A stretch of 64,000 bases of DNA. Source: Variovorax sp. 54. GTDB taxonomy: Bacteria > Pseudomonadota > Gammaproteobacteria > Burkholderiales > Burkholderiaceae_C. A program made the translations under genes and the position numbers. Below, one piece after another: positions 1-9,410 of the stretch. Position 1 is the first letter of the stretch, and each line of letters opens with the position of its first letter. The notes under the pieces were generated by a model, which ran no database searches, was not told the DNA's origin, and saw only the letters and a program-made list of their open reading frames with translations. The DNA is taken from contig NZ_PEFF01000001.1 in NCBI RefSeq assembly GCF_002754375.1, positions 2,046,001 through 2,110,000 on the forward strand, in the 5' to 3' direction.

Positions 1-363
1 GCGCGCACCGGCCGCCTGCACGGCGTCGATCGAATCGGCCAGCAGCGTCACGCGCGCGCCGCTCGTGCGCTGGATGTCGTGCAGCGCCTCGATCTTGTTC
101 GCGTCGATGCCGACGGCATAGGTCAGATCAGTGAAGCCGTGGCGCGCGAAGTACGCGACCTCGGCCACGGTCGACACCGTGAGCCCGCCGGCCTGCCCGC
201 GCGTGGCGCGGCGCGCCACTTCCGCCGACTTGGCGGTCTTCAGGTGCGGGCGCAGCGCCACGCCGTGGCGCGCCGCGCGCTGCGCCATCGCTTCGCAGTT
301 GCGTTCGAGCACCCCGACGTCGAGCAGCAGCGCGGGCGTGGTGAGTTCGGCCAGGGGCGTCAT
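1..363 (-). CDS. DSD1-family PLP enzyme (D-threonine aldolase-like), 3' end outside the window
   Basis: This is the N-terminal 121 residues of a fold-type III (alanine-racemase-like) PLP enzyme; the rest lies left of the window. The protein opens with a TPALLLDV strand and the motif RPHLKTAKS, in which the first Lys is the expected PLP-binding lysine of the D-threonine aldolase / D-serine dehydratase (DSD1) family. Family members cleave or deaminate D-3-hydroxy amino acids. The ATG overlaps the stop of the upstream peptidase gene (ATGA), so translation is probably coupled, and it is the last gene seen of the TonB-receptor operon. Handling of D-amino acids fits the peptidases upstream. The exact substrate cannot be read from this part. 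Confidence 0.85.
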   Translation of the reverse strand, partial: MTPLAELTTPALLLDVGVLERNCEAMAQRAARHGVALRPHLKTAKSAEVARRATRGQAGGLTVSTVAEVAYFARHGFTDLTYAVGIDANKIEALHDIQRTSGARVTLLADSIDAVQAAGAR

Positions 364-2726
364 CGGCCGGTTCCGGACGCGATCTGCGCCATCACGCCGT
401 CGATTTCCTCGGCCACGCGCTGCACCAGCGGCGGCAGCAGCACCAGCGTCATGTGCGCGGCGCCTTCGATGCAGGCCAGGCGGCGTTGTGTCGACAGCGC
501 CGCATGCGCCTCCTGGAATTCGGGCCAGCGCGCCTGCACCGCGGCGATCGCCGGGTCGGCGCCGGCCGGCAGCGGCTGCTGCTTGGCCCACAGCACGGCG
601 AGCGGACGCGCACCGAAATCAGGCGAGGCAGCCGCCTGGCGCGCGACGTGCGGCAGGCCGCGCACCTCGGCCAGCATGGTGTCGAGCGCTTCGGGCGTGT
701 AGGTCGCCTTCATCTGACGCAGCACCTGCGGCATGTCGGCAAACAGGGCCTCGATGGGCGCCTGCTCCGGCGGCGGCGGACCACCGGCCTGGAAGTTCGC
801 GCGCTTGTCGCGCTCGGCCGCGAACTGCGATTCGGGCGGGTGCTCGTACATCGCGAACTGGTCAGGGTGGCTCGCATCGAGCATCACCACACCGGCCACC
901 TGCTGCGGATACAGGCCCGCGTAGACCCGGTTCAGCAGGCCGCCGAGCGAATGGCCGACGAGCACGATCGGGCCCGTCACGCCGGCCGCTGCCAGCAGCG
1001 CATGCAGGCGGTGCGCAGTGCGCTCGCCGTCGAAAGGCGCGTCGTCGGCCTCGCTCCAGCCCATGCCGGCGCGGTCGTAGCTGATCACCGGGTGCTTCGC
1101 CGACAGCGCCTGCTGCAGCCGCGCGTAGGTCGGCGAGGCGCAGCCGCCGCCGGCTTCGATCACGAGCGTGGGCTGCGTGGCGCTGGCGGGCACGGGGCCG
1201 CTGCGCTGCAGGTGCATCGCACGGCCGTCGATGGTGTACAGCTCGCCGGGCGCGGCCATGTGGTGCGGGCGGCCGGGTTGCTCCACGCGCGGCCAGTAGT
1301 CGAGGTCGCGCACGCGGTACGGCAGGTTGGCGAAGTCGGTGCTCAGCGAGGCCGGCGTCGACACGTACAGCACCGACTTGGCGAGGGGACCGAACTCCGC
1401 ATGGAAGTGCTGCGCCGACTTCACGATGACCAGCTTCTTGGCGGTCAGGTCGATGCCCAGGCCCGTGAAGAGGTCGGCGCCGATGACCTGGTTGCGCTTG
1501 CTGATGAGCACGATGTCCACGCCGTCGGCGGCCTGCACCCACACGCACGGGCCCATGGGCGTGCGCACGCCCGAGAGGCCGCCCTGCGAATGCGCCTCCA
1601 CCACGCGCTTGACGGTCACGTGCAGGTCGATCGGGTCGCCCGAGGCCGGGCCGCACTTGCCGCCCAGGCGCAGCTCGAAGCTCGCGCCCTCGCCCGCGTC
1701 GCGGCACAGCTGCACCGCGCCCAGGTCCCACACGCCGCCGAAAGCCACGTCGCCGATGCCGCGCTCGACCACGGCGCGCAGCATGAAGGTGCTGTCGCTG
1801 GTGGCGCCGCCGCCGGGGTTGTCGGCGGTGTCGGCAATGACCACCGGGCCGTCGGGCGTGGCCATGGCGCGGGCGAGCGTTTCTTCGATCGAGAGCGAGG
1901 GCACGCCGGTTTCGTGGCGCAGGTCCCAGAAGGCACGGCCCAGTTCTTCGGCGAGCTTGGCGGCCAGCGCGGGGTCGTTGTCGGTCACCACCCACATCTT
2001 GGCGCCCGACTCGGGCACGTCGGCCCACGGGAAGCCATGGCCCAGCGACACCGAGAGCACGCCCGGCTGCTTTTCGGCGTCTTGCATGCGGCGCACGAAG
2101 CCGGCCATCGGTTCGCGCGTGGTGTGCCACTTGCCGACCATGCGGCAATCGTGCACGGCCGTCACGGGCCGCACGCGGCCCTGCGCGGTGTCGACCACGA
2201 TGCGGATCAGTTCGGTGAGGCGATCGAACGCGTCGGTGTGCGGATATTCCTTGTAGCAAATGATGGCGTCGGCCGCGTTCAGCATCTTCTGCGTGAAGTG
2301 GCAGTGCAGGTCGAGCGACACGCCGATGGGCACGTTCGGCCCGACGATCTCGCGCACGCGCGAGATCACGTCGCCTTCGCAGTCGTCGTAGCCGTCGGCC
2401 ACCATCGCGCCGTGCAGCACGAGGATCACGCCGTCGACCGGGCCGGCCTTGCGCAGGTCGTCCAGAATCTCGTCGCGCAGGCGCTCGTACACGCTGCGCA
2501 CGGTGCGACCCAGCGGCTGCGCAAAGGCCAGCAGGCTCTCGACCGTTTCATGGCCTTCGGCGGCGAGCTGCCGGCGCACTTCCACCGCGTACAGGCCGTA
2601 GCCGGCCGCATCGCGCGTGCTGGCGTCGCCGCGGAAAATGCCGTATTCCTCGTAGCTGCCCAGGCCGGTGGGGGCCGAGACAAAGGTGTTGGTCTCGGTG
2701 GCGAACAGGGTGGTGAAGAACTTCAT
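360..2726 (-). CDS. M81-family (MlrC-like) metallopeptidase fused to an alpha/beta hydrolase
   Basis: The protein has 788 residues, while M81 proteins are usually about 490-520. Residues 1 to about 485 are an M81/MlrC domain. Candidate metal ligands H105, D139, H141 and H163 have the same spacing as H150, D184, H186 and H208 of Sphingopyxis MlrC (from memory), and the KEYPHTD segment is present. Residues from about 490 to the end form an alpha/beta hydrolase with a GHSLGG nucleophile elbow (Ser593). No stop separates the two, although M490 could in principle serve as an internal start. The ATG overlaps the stop of the serine hydrolase gene upstream (ATGA), and its own stop overlaps the next gene. 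MlrC hydrolyses linearised microcystin peptides; the natural substrate here is unknown. Confidence 0.9.
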   Translation of the reverse strand: MKFFTTLFATETNTFVSAPTGLGSYEEYGIFRGDASTRDAAGYGLYAVEVRRQLAAEGHETVESLLAFAQPLGRTVRSVYERLRDEILDDLRKAGPVDGVILVLHGAMVADGYDDCEGDVISRVREIVGPNVPIGVSLDLHCHFTQKMLNAADAIICYKEYPHTDAFDRLTELIRIVVDTAQGRVRPVTAVHDCRMVGKWHTTREPMAGFVRRMQDAEKQPGVLSVSLGHGFPWADVPESGAKMWVVTDNDPALAAKLAEELGRAFWDLRHETGVPSLSIEETLARAMATPDGPVVIADTADNPGGGATSDSTFMLRAVVERGIGDVAFGGVWDLGAVQLCRDAGEGASFELRLGGKCGPASGDPIDLHVTVKRVVEAHSQGGLSGVRTPMGPCVWVQAADGVDIVLISKRNQVIGADLFTGLGIDLTAKKLVIVKSAQHFHAEFGPLAKSVLYVSTPASLSTDFANLPYRVRDLDYWPRVEQPGRPHHMAAPGELYTIDGRAMHLQRSGPVPASATQPTLVIEAGGGCASPTYARLQQALSAKHPVISYDRAGMGWSEADDAPFDGERTAHRLHALLAAAGVTGPIVLVGHSLGGLLNRVYAGLYPQQVAGVVMLDASHPDQFAMYEHPPESQFAAERDKRANFQAGGPPPPEQAPIEALFADMPQVLRQMKATYTPEALDTMLAEVRGLPHVARQAAASPDFGARPLAVLWAKQQPLPAGADPAIAAVQARWPEFQEAHAALSTQRRLACIEGAAHMTLVLLPPLVQRVAEEIDGVMAQIASGTGR

Positions 2727-4396
2727 GCGCGGGACTCCTGGCGGGCAAGGTGGATGTTTCGCGAGCGCGTCGTGGCGAGCAGCAGTCCCACGACGCGGCC
2801 GCTCTTGCGCTCCACGTTGAGAACCGATTTGCCCATCTGGGACAGCACCGGGTCGACCGAGACGAGCGTCATCACGTCGGCCGACAGCGGCGTCAGCACG
2901 CACGCGTGCTGGCCGTGGCGGCCCTGCACGGTGAGCCGCAGCTTGCCGTCCACCAGCGCCATCTGCGCGGTGGCGTCGAGGTCGGGGCTGGTGTAGTCGC
3001 CGCACAGTTCGTCGGCGAGCGATGCGGCATCGGGCGCAGTCTCGGGCAGGCGCTCGAAGCGACGCGGCTGGCCGCCTTCGTGCAGCACGAGTGCGTCGGG
3101 TGCGCGCTGCGGATCGAGGTCGGCGGTGTCGAGCACGAGGTCGTTCGTCGGCAGATCCTGCAGGCTCAACCACAGCTTGCCGTCGCCCTGGTTCAAGGGC
3201 TTGGCCTCGCCGGCCTGCCACGACATCGCCAGCTTGCCGCCCACGTCCGAGAAGCTCAGCAAACCGCCCGTGGAGGGTGCGTGGTAGCGCTGGCCGGGCA
3301 GCGCGGGGAAGGCGCTGGCCAGCGGGCGCACGTCGGGCGGCGAGAGCGCGTCGCCCAGCAACAGCTCGATCACCTTGAGGGTCAGCATCCCCGGCGATAC
3401 GGGCGCGCCGTTCACCATGGCGATGATGTCCAGCCCGTGGCTGGGCACGCTGATCATCTGCGACTGCGCGCCGAGCACGGCGCCCGCGTGGTGGACGATT
3501 TCAACGCCGCGGTACGGGTGGCGCGCCAGCCCGAAGCCGTAGTTCACCTGGGAGCCCGACGACAGCGTGGTGGGCGCCGACAGCAGGGCCCAGCTCTTCG
3601 CACTGCCCACGATCTTTTCGCTGCCGTGCATGTGCGCGAGCCAGCGCAGCATGTCGTCCGCCGTCGACACCAGCGAGCCACCGCCGTCGAGTTCGCACGG
3701 GTACAGGCCGCGGCGCCAGCCGCCGCCGGGGGCGGGCATGTACAGGCCGGCCAGGCCGGGGACCACGTCGAGGTCGGTCTGCACCGACGAGGTGTCAGGC
3801 ATGCCCAGCGGGCCGAACAGGCGCACCTTCAAAAAGTCGTCGAAGCTCTGGCCGCTCACGCGCTCGACGATCTTCGCCAGCAGGAAGTAGCCGCCGTTGC
3901 TGTAGACCATGTGCGTGCCGGGCTCGAAGTTCAGCTCGCTCTGGCGCGCCATGGCCGGCAGGCCCGGGCCGGGCAAGGTGAACGTGAGGCCGTGCGCAAT
4001 GGCCCACAGCTCGTCGTGGCCGCGCCAGCCGCTGGTGTGCGTGAGCAGGTGGCGCAGCGTGGGGCCGTTGGCGCTGAGCTGCGGCAGCTCGGGCAGGTAT
4101 TTCTGCACCGGGTCTTCCACGTCGAGCAGGCCGTCTTCGGCCAGCAGCAGCACGGCCATGGCCGTGAAGTGCTTGCTGGTGGAGGCGATGCGCATGCGCG
4201 TGGTCGGCGTGAGGGCCACGCCCATCTCCAGGCTGGCCATGCCGACGGCGCGGCGGTACAGCAGGCGGCCATGCTGTGCGATGGCCAGCACCAGGCCGGG
4301 CGCGTCGCTGCGGTTCAGGGGCGCCACCAGCGCGTCGATGGCGGCCAGTGCGGAAGCAGTGTCAGGAAGAGAGGCTGAAGGGTGTGGTTGTGACAT
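2723..4396 (-). CDS. Serine hydrolase, class C beta-lactamase / D-aminopeptidase-like (MlrB-like)
   Basis: This 557-residue protein has the three motifs of the beta-lactamase-related serine hydrolases: S72-T-S-K75 (nucleophile and general base), Y165-S-N167, and H303-A-G305 in place of KTG. The catalytic domain covers about residues 15-390. The remaining roughly 165 residues look like a beta-rich C-terminal domain, as in D-aminopeptidase (DAP) proteins. No signal peptide is evident, so it is probably cytoplasmic. It is 56 bases downstream of the MFS gene and overlaps the start of the M81 gene by four bases. Relatives include D-aminopeptidases, esterases and MlrB; the neighbours favour peptide hydrolysis. 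Confidence 0.88.
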   Translation of the reverse strand: MSQPHPSASLPDTASALAAIDALVAPLNRSDAPGLVLAIAQHGRLLYRRAVGMASLEMGVALTPTTRMRIASTSKHFTAMAVLLLAEDGLLDVEDPVQKYLPELPQLSANGPTLRHLLTHTSGWRGHDELWAIAHGLTFTLPGPGLPAMARQSELNFEPGTHMVYSNGGYFLLAKIVERVSGQSFDDFLKVRLFGPLGMPDTSSVQTDLDVVPGLAGLYMPAPGGGWRRGLYPCELDGGGSLVSTADDMLRWLAHMHGSEKIVGSAKSWALLSAPTTLSSGSQVNYGFGLARHPYRGVEIVHHAGAVLGAQSQMISVPSHGLDIIAMVNGAPVSPGMLTLKVIELLLGDALSPPDVRPLASAFPALPGQRYHAPSTGGLLSFSDVGGKLAMSWQAGEAKPLNQGDGKLWLSLQDLPTNDLVLDTADLDPQRAPDALVLHEGGQPRRFERLPETAPDAASLADELCGDYTSPDLDATAQMALVDGKLRLTVQGRHGQHACVLTPLSADVMTLVSVDPVLSQMGKSVLNVERKSGRVVGLLLATTRSRNIHLARQESRA

Positions 4397-4452
4397 GGAG
4401 GAACAACGAACGATGAAAGGGAGGAGCGGGATCTCGAAGCAGCAGGCTCGGC

Positions 4453-5844
4453 TCAGTTCGGCTTCGCTTCGCGCATCAGGCGAACGAACGGGCCTTCGGT
4501 GGCGCGCAGCACCAGGGCGCCCAGGCTGCCGCCGACCAGCGTGGTCGCGACGATGGACACCGCCAACCCGTTGGGCATCGACTTGAGCGCGTCCGACAAC
4601 ATGCCGACCATCAGCGGACCCACCACGCCGAAGGGCAGGCTGGCGATCGTGAGCAAGGCGATGGTGCGGGCGCGCAGGTGCGGCGGCGCGGCGTCCTGCA
4701 GCACGTTGGGCAGCAGCACCGCGCTGCCGATGAGCGGCACCACCAGCAGCCCCAGCAGCGCGAAGTTGTGGTTGGCCGAGCTCGTGAACAGCAGCAGCGT
4801 CGACATCAGCGCCGCCGAGAGATTGCCCAGCATGATCAGGCGCAGCGCGGCGGCCGGCCCCATGCGCGGCTGCACGTAGCGCATCGACATCACGCCCAGC
4901 AGGCCGCCGGCCACCGTGCCGCACAGGAAGGCCAGACCCATGCCCTGCCCCATCTGCACCGGCGTGACGCCATAGGTGCGCGCCGTGACGATCGGCAGCC
5001 AGGTGCCCAGCGAACTCAGGCCCACGCTGGTCAGGCCCACGCCGACCACCAGGCCCGCGAAGGTGCGCCAGTGCAGGCGCAGGTGCTGGCGCAGGGTCGC
5101 GGCGCCCGGTGCGTCTGTGACCGGCGCATCCGGCTTTGCCTTGGCTGCCCGGGCACCGCCGTGCGGCGTGCGCCGGATCGACAGCACCAGCAGCGTCACC
5201 GGAATGCCGGCGGAGGCCAGCACGAAGAAGGTCAGGCGCCAGGCTTCGAGCTGCTGCATCGCGACGGGCAGCCAGGGCCGCAGGTCGTCCGTGAGGTGCA
5301 CGATGGTGCCGCCCAGCAGCGCGCCCAGCGCACTGCCGAAGATGGCCGACAGCGCGAACACCGCATTCGCCAGCACCCGCTGCGCGCGCGGGAACAGGTC
5401 GGGGATCATGCTGTTGGTGATGGGCGTGAGGCCCGCCTCGCCCACGCCCAGGCCGACGGAGGCGACGAACAGCACGCCGTAGTCCATGGCCGTGCCGCGC
5501 ATGGCGGTGGCGGCGCTCCACAGCACCACGCAGGCCGCGAGCACGATGCGCCGGTCGTAGCGGTCGCTGAGCCAGCCCAGCGGCAAGGTGGCGATGCCGG
5601 TGAACAGCACGATGCCCGCGCCCTGCAGCAGCCCGATCTGCGTGTCGGACAGCGACAGCGTCTGGCGGATCGGCTCCGTCAGCAGCGTGAGGATGACCTT
5701 GTCGATCGAGCCCAGCACCGTCGCGATGATGAGCACCGCCAGCGCATACCAGGCGCTGGTGGGCGCCTTGCGGGTCGTTTCCAGGGCCGCAGGGGCGGCC
5801 GCATCCAGCGGCATCGGTGCCGCGAACGGTGGGAGGCCCGACAT
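4453..5844 (-). CDS. MFS transporter
   Basis: This 463-residue protein of the major facilitator superfamily has about twelve hydrophobic segments. It carries the loop 2-3 signature (GWLSDRYDRR) after helix 2, and a longer charged central loop around residues 215-245. The start codon lies one base after the stop of the TonB receptor gene, so the two are certainly co-transcribed. It is the likely inner-membrane step for the compound taken up by the receptor. The pairing TonB receptor, MFS, peptidases parallels the transporter (MlrD) of mlr clusters, but MFS sequence alone does not fix the substrate. Confidence 0.88.
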   Translation of the reverse strand: MSGLPPFAAPMPLDAAAPAALETTRKAPTSAWYALAVLIIATVLGSIDKVILTLLTEPIRQTLSLSDTQIGLLQGAGIVLFTGIATLPLGWLSDRYDRRIVLAACVVLWSAATAMRGTAMDYGVLFVASVGLGVGEAGLTPITNSMIPDLFPRAQRVLANAVFALSAIFGSALGALLGGTIVHLTDDLRPWLPVAMQQLEAWRLTFFVLASAGIPVTLLVLSIRRTPHGGARAAKAKPDAPVTDAPGAATLRQHLRLHWRTFAGLVVGVGLTSVGLSSLGTWLPIVTARTYGVTPVQMGQGMGLAFLCGTVAGGLLGVMSMRYVQPRMGPAAALRLIMLGNLSAALMSTLLLFTSSANHNFALLGLLVVPLIGSAVLLPNVLQDAAPPHLRARTIALLTIASLPFGVVGPLMVGMLSDALKSMPNGLAVSIVATTLVGGSLGALVLRATEGPFVRLMREAKPN

Positions 5845-5845
5845 G

Positions 5846-8341
5846 TCAGAACGGAACGTTGACGTTCACGCCGATGGTGCGCGCCGGCACGAGCGCCGCA
5901 GTCACCAGGTTCGGGTTCGCGTTCAGGCCGGTTTCGATCGACACGATGCCGCGCTTGTTCGTCAGGTTGCGCACGTAGGCCGAGACGCTGAAGGTCTTGA
6001 AGTCGATGCCCGCCTGCAGGTCGACCAGCGTGTAGGCCGGCATGGTGATGCTCGGCAGGGCCGTGCTGCCGCGGTAGCCCGCATCGCGCTTGCCCGTGTA
6101 GCGCGCGCTGATGCCGACGTAGGCCGGGTGGTCGGCCAGGCTGAAGTTGCGCGTCACGCCCAGCGTGGTGGCAAAGCGCGGCGTGTGCGGCAGGCGCGTG
6201 CCGGCCTTGGCGCCGATGCCCTTGGCGTCCTCGGTCAGGCGCGCGTCAATGGCGGCGGCGTTGGCGGTGAAGCGCCATTCCTTGCTGGGCTTCCAGTTGA
6301 GCGTGAGCTCGCTGCCCTTGATGCGGGCCGCACCCGCGTTGGTGATGAAAGTGAAGGCGCCGCTGCGCGTGGGCTGCTGCACGCCGCTCCATTCGATGTC
6401 GTACAGCGCGGCTTCCAGTGACAGCGTGCGGTCCAGCAGGTCGGCCTTGTAGCCCAGCTCGTAGCTCCACAGCGAGTCGGAGTTGTACGACGGCTGCACG
6501 ACGCGGCGGTCGGTGTCGGGCTTCAGCACGTTGGGACCGCCGGGGCGATAACCGCTGGCCGCGCGGAAGTACGCGGTGCTCGTCTCCGACAGCGTGTACT
6601 TGGCGGCGGCCAGGTAGGTGGTCGGGCTTTCCGACGAGGTGCCGGCGGCATTGGCGGCGACCGAACCGACGAGCTGCCCGCTCTGGCGGCTGGCGTATTC
6701 CTGCTTGTTGCGCGACAGGCGCAGGCCGCCTGTGAGCGAGAACCTGGGCGTCACGTTCCAGGTGACGTCGCCATAGAGCGCCTCTTCGCGGTAGCGCGAG
6801 GACTGCGTCGACGTCAACAGGCCGAGGCTGCGACCCCCGATCAGGTTGGCGTCCATGCCGCCGTTGTTGCTGCCGCGCTCGCGGTTCAGGTACAGGCCCG
6901 CCAGCCACTCGATGGTGGTGCCCGAGCGCGAGGTCAGGCGGAACTCCTGGCTGACGCGGTGCTGCTCCACGGCACTGTTGACCGGCACCGAGGCCACCGG
7001 CACGCGCAGCGCGCTCAACAGCGGCCCGTACAGGCCGGTGACGTCGGCGGTGGTGTTGATCTTCACGTCCTGCGCGGAGGTGATCGAGTTCAGGCGGGCC
7101 CAGCCGAAGTCGTACTCCACGTCCAGCCCGAACAGCTGCGTGAGGTTGCGGACCGATTCGTTGGCCGACAGCTGGCGCGTGCGCTCCCGCGTCCAGGGGC
7201 GCAGCGTGCGCTTGTCCATCTCTTCAAAGCCCAGGCCCTTGCGATGCACGTCCTGCACCGTGCCCGTGAGGCGCACCGTGAGTTCGCGCGTGGGCGTGAG
7301 CAGCAGCGAGACGCGGCCGCCGTCGGTGTGGCCGCGGTCGACATTGCGCCCGCGCGCCAGGCCCGTGGCGTCGTAGCTGCCGCCGACCTGGTCGGTGAAG
7401 GCCGCGAAGCGGATGGCCGCCACGTCTTCCTTGATCGGCACGTTGAGCACCGCGCCGGTCGTGAAGCCCGGGCCGCCGCCCTGCGTCCACGAAGTGCCGA
7501 GCCGCACCGAGCCCGCAAACTCCATGGTGTCGGGCTGGTTGGTCACGTACTTGAGCACGCCGCTCATGGCGCCGGCGCCGTACAGCGTGCCCTGCGGGCC
7601 GCGCAGCACTTCGATGTGGCTCAGGTCGAGCATGCCCATGTCCAGCGGCGTGTTGCCGCCGTTGGCGCCGGCCGAGCTCAGGCCGGTGGCCACGTCGTCC
7701 GCGTACACGCCCACGGTCGCGATGCCCTGCACCGGGCCCATGGTCAGCCCGCGCATGGTGAGCGTGCCGCCCACGCTGCCGCTGCTGGTGAGGTTCACGC
7801 CCGGCTGCTCGGCCACGTAGTCGGCCAGGTTCTTGGCGCCCGCGCGCTCCAGCGCCTGCGCCTTCATCACGTTGACCTGCATGGGGATCTCGCGCACCGG
7901 CTCGCGGCGACGCGTGGCGGTGATGGTGACGCTGTCGAGCGACTGCGGCGATTCGTCGGCCTGCGGCTTCGCGGCGGCAGCGGCCGTGTAGATCACGATG
8001 GCGCCGTCGTCACCGCGGCGCGTCTGCAGCGGCGTGCCTTCGAGCAGCTGCGTCAGCGCGTCCTGCGGCGAGAGCGCCCCCTTCACGCCGCGTGTGGCCA
8101 CACCCTTCACATCGTCGACCTTGTAGAGCAGCTGCACGCCGCCTTGCGCGATGTAGGCGTCGAGTGCGGTCTTGAGATCGCCGCCGCTCACATCGAAACC
8201 TTGCGTCGGAGCCTGCGTCTGCGCGTGTGCGGCCATGCCGCTCGCCAGCGCCCATGCGCCGCCGATGACCCATGGGCGCAGGGCCCCGTACGTTCGCTTC
8301 TTCTTGGACGGCAGACCGGTGCGGGGCGCGATGCGATTCAT
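5846..8341 (-). CDS. TonB-dependent receptor with N-terminal STN signalling domain
   Basis: This 831-residue outer-membrane receptor has a signal sequence to about residue 40 (ending AHA-Q). An STN (secretin/TonB short N-terminal) domain follows at about 47-98, then a plug domain with the LRGPQGTLYG motif and a 22-strand-type barrel ending in the aromatic NVNVPF. The STN domain marks it as a transducer that signals through FecR to an ECF sigma factor, both encoded just upstream. The ATG at 8341 is chosen over an in-frame upstream ATG because GGAGAG lies six bases before it. The perfect promoter-like motif at 8381-8410 is 39 bases upstream. The peptidase genes downstream suggest a peptide-like ligand rather than a siderophore, which is inference. 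Confidence 0.93.
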   Translation of the reverse strand: MNRIAPRTGLPSKKKRTYGALRPWVIGGAWALASGMAAHAQTQAPTQGFDVSGGDLKTALDAYIAQGGVQLLYKVDDVKGVATRGVKGALSPQDALTQLLEGTPLQTRRGDDGAIVIYTAAAAAKPQADESPQSLDSVTITATRRREPVREIPMQVNVMKAQALERAGAKNLADYVAEQPGVNLTSSGSVGGTLTMRGLTMGPVQGIATVGVYADDVATGLSSAGANGGNTPLDMGMLDLSHIEVLRGPQGTLYGAGAMSGVLKYVTNQPDTMEFAGSVRLGTSWTQGGGPGFTTGAVLNVPIKEDVAAIRFAAFTDQVGGSYDATGLARGRNVDRGHTDGGRVSLLLTPTRELTVRLTGTVQDVHRKGLGFEEMDKRTLRPWTRERTRQLSANESVRNLTQLFGLDVEYDFGWARLNSITSAQDVKINTTADVTGLYGPLLSALRVPVASVPVNSAVEQHRVSQEFRLTSRSGTTIEWLAGLYLNRERGSNNGGMDANLIGGRSLGLLTSTQSSRYREEALYGDVTWNVTPRFSLTGGLRLSRNKQEYASRQSGQLVGSVAANAAGTSSESPTTYLAAAKYTLSETSTAYFRAASGYRPGGPNVLKPDTDRRVVQPSYNSDSLWSYELGYKADLLDRTLSLEAALYDIEWSGVQQPTRSGAFTFITNAGAARIKGSELTLNWKPSKEWRFTANAAAIDARLTEDAKGIGAKAGTRLPHTPRFATTLGVTRNFSLADHPAYVGISARYTGKRDAGYRGSTALPSITMPAYTLVDLQAGIDFKTFSVSAYVRNLTNKRGIVSIETGLNANPNLVTAALVPARTIGVNVNVPF

Positions 8342-8380
8342 GGGTGTCTCTCCAGCGTGGTTATTTGTTTGGGTACCCAC

Positions 8381-8410
8381 TGAGACGAATGCCCCGTCAC
8401 ATTCCGGTAA
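8381..8410 (-). promoter_or_regulatory. Predicted ECF-sigma promoter of the TonB receptor operon
   Basis: Read on the minus strand this is TTACCGGAA, 14 bases, CGTCTCA. Both blocks and the spacer length are identical to the motifs upstream of the sigma factor gene and the STN gene. CGTC is a common -10 core and GGAA a common -35 core for ECF sigma factors. The element starts directly after the fecR stop codon and ends 39 bases before the receptor ATG. Confidence 0.82.
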
Positions 8411-8411
8411 T

Positions 8412-9410
8412 TTACTGACTCGAAATTCTTATTTCATTGCCTGCCTCGTGTGCTGCAAGGCCGAAGCCCTGCTTCAGAAGCACCACGAAGCCGCTCATGT
8501 TGTTCGCATCGAAGCTGCCGCCGATGCGCACCTGCGCGACGACCGGATCGGCGATCACGAGCTTGCGCAGGTTGTAGCGGTTGAACTGCGCCGCCGCGTC
8601 GCCCAGCGTGGTCTGGTCGAACACGAGCTTGCCTTCGCGCCAGCGCAGTTCGTCGTCGACCTGCTTGGGCGCCTTCGACATCACGAGCACGTTGTCGGCA
8701 TGCGTGACGGCCGCCTGGTTGCGCGTGAGCACTGTGGGCTCGGCGCTTTTTGCATCGGGCTTGGCCGCGGCGATCTGCACGCGCCCTTCTTCCACCGTCA
8801 CGTTCACCTGGTCGCCCTGGCGCCGCACGAGAAAGCGCGTGCCCAGCACGGTGATGCGGCGGTCGCCGGCGATGACGACGAAGGGGTGGTCCTTGTCGTG
8901 CGCGATGTCGAAGTAGGCCTCGCCCGCGTCGAGCCACACCTTGCGCCCGGTGTCGTTCACGGCCGTGCGCACCTGCGTGGCGGTGTTCAGCGTGAGCCTG
9001 GAGCCATCGGACAGCGCCACCGACTGGCGCGCGCCCACGGCCGTGGCGTAGTACTGGCCGCGCGCTTCCTGCGTGTACTGCCAGCCGAGCCAGGCGGTGC
9101 CGGCGACGGCCACGAACACGCCGGCGGCGATGCGTTGCAGCGAGAAGCGCGACAGGCGTTGTGGCGGACGTGCGGCCTGCGGCGCGGGTGCGGGTGCGGG
9201 CACCGGAATCGGGATCTCCGGCGTGCGCAGCGCGCCCAGCCGGTCACCGCGCTCCCAGGCGCTGGACAGCCGCAGCCAGGCCACGCGGTGGGCGATCGAC
9301 GCGGCGATCCAGGCGTCCAGTTGCTGCTGGTCGGTGTCGGTCCACGCGCCGCTGTCGCGGCGGGCCAGCCAATCGGCGGCCAACGATTCAATGCGCTGGG
9401 CGTCGCTCAT
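8412..9410 (-). CDS. fecR: FecR-family anti-sigma/transducer protein
   Basis: This 332-residue protein has an N-terminal cytoplasmic DUF4880-like domain with the usual A-x-x-W-L-A-R and D-x-W motifs. A transmembrane helix lies at about residues 88-105, followed by a periplasmic FecR domain (about 115-215) and a C-terminal STN-like region. Proteins of this family hold an ECF sigma factor at the membrane and receive a signal from the STN domain of a TonB receptor. The ATG overlaps the stop of the sigma gene (ATGA), the classic fecI-fecR arrangement, and the receptor operon follows with its own predicted promoter. Confidence 0.93.
   Translation of the reverse strand: MSDAQRIESLAADWLARRDSGAWTDTDQQQLDAWIAASIAHRVAWLRLSSAWERGDRLGALRTPEIPIPVPAPAPAPQAARPPQRLSRFSLQRIAAGVFVAVAGTAWLGWQYTQEARGQYYATAVGARQSVALSDGSRLTLNTATQVRTAVNDTGRKVWLDAGEAYFDIAHDKDHPFVVIAGDRRITVLGTRFLVRRQGDQVNVTVEEGRVQIAAAKPDAKSAEPTVLTRNQAAVTHADNVLVMSKAPKQVDDELRWREGKLVFDQTTLGDAAAQFNRYNLRKLVIADPVVAQVRIGGSFDANNMSGFVVLLKQGFGLAAHEAGNEIRISSQ

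Noticed and set aside
453..2996. Long plus-strand open frame opposite the M81 gene
   Set aside because: It is antisense to a well-supported gene, is rich in Arg, His, Ala and Gly as expected from GC-rich antisense frames, and has no recognisable domain.
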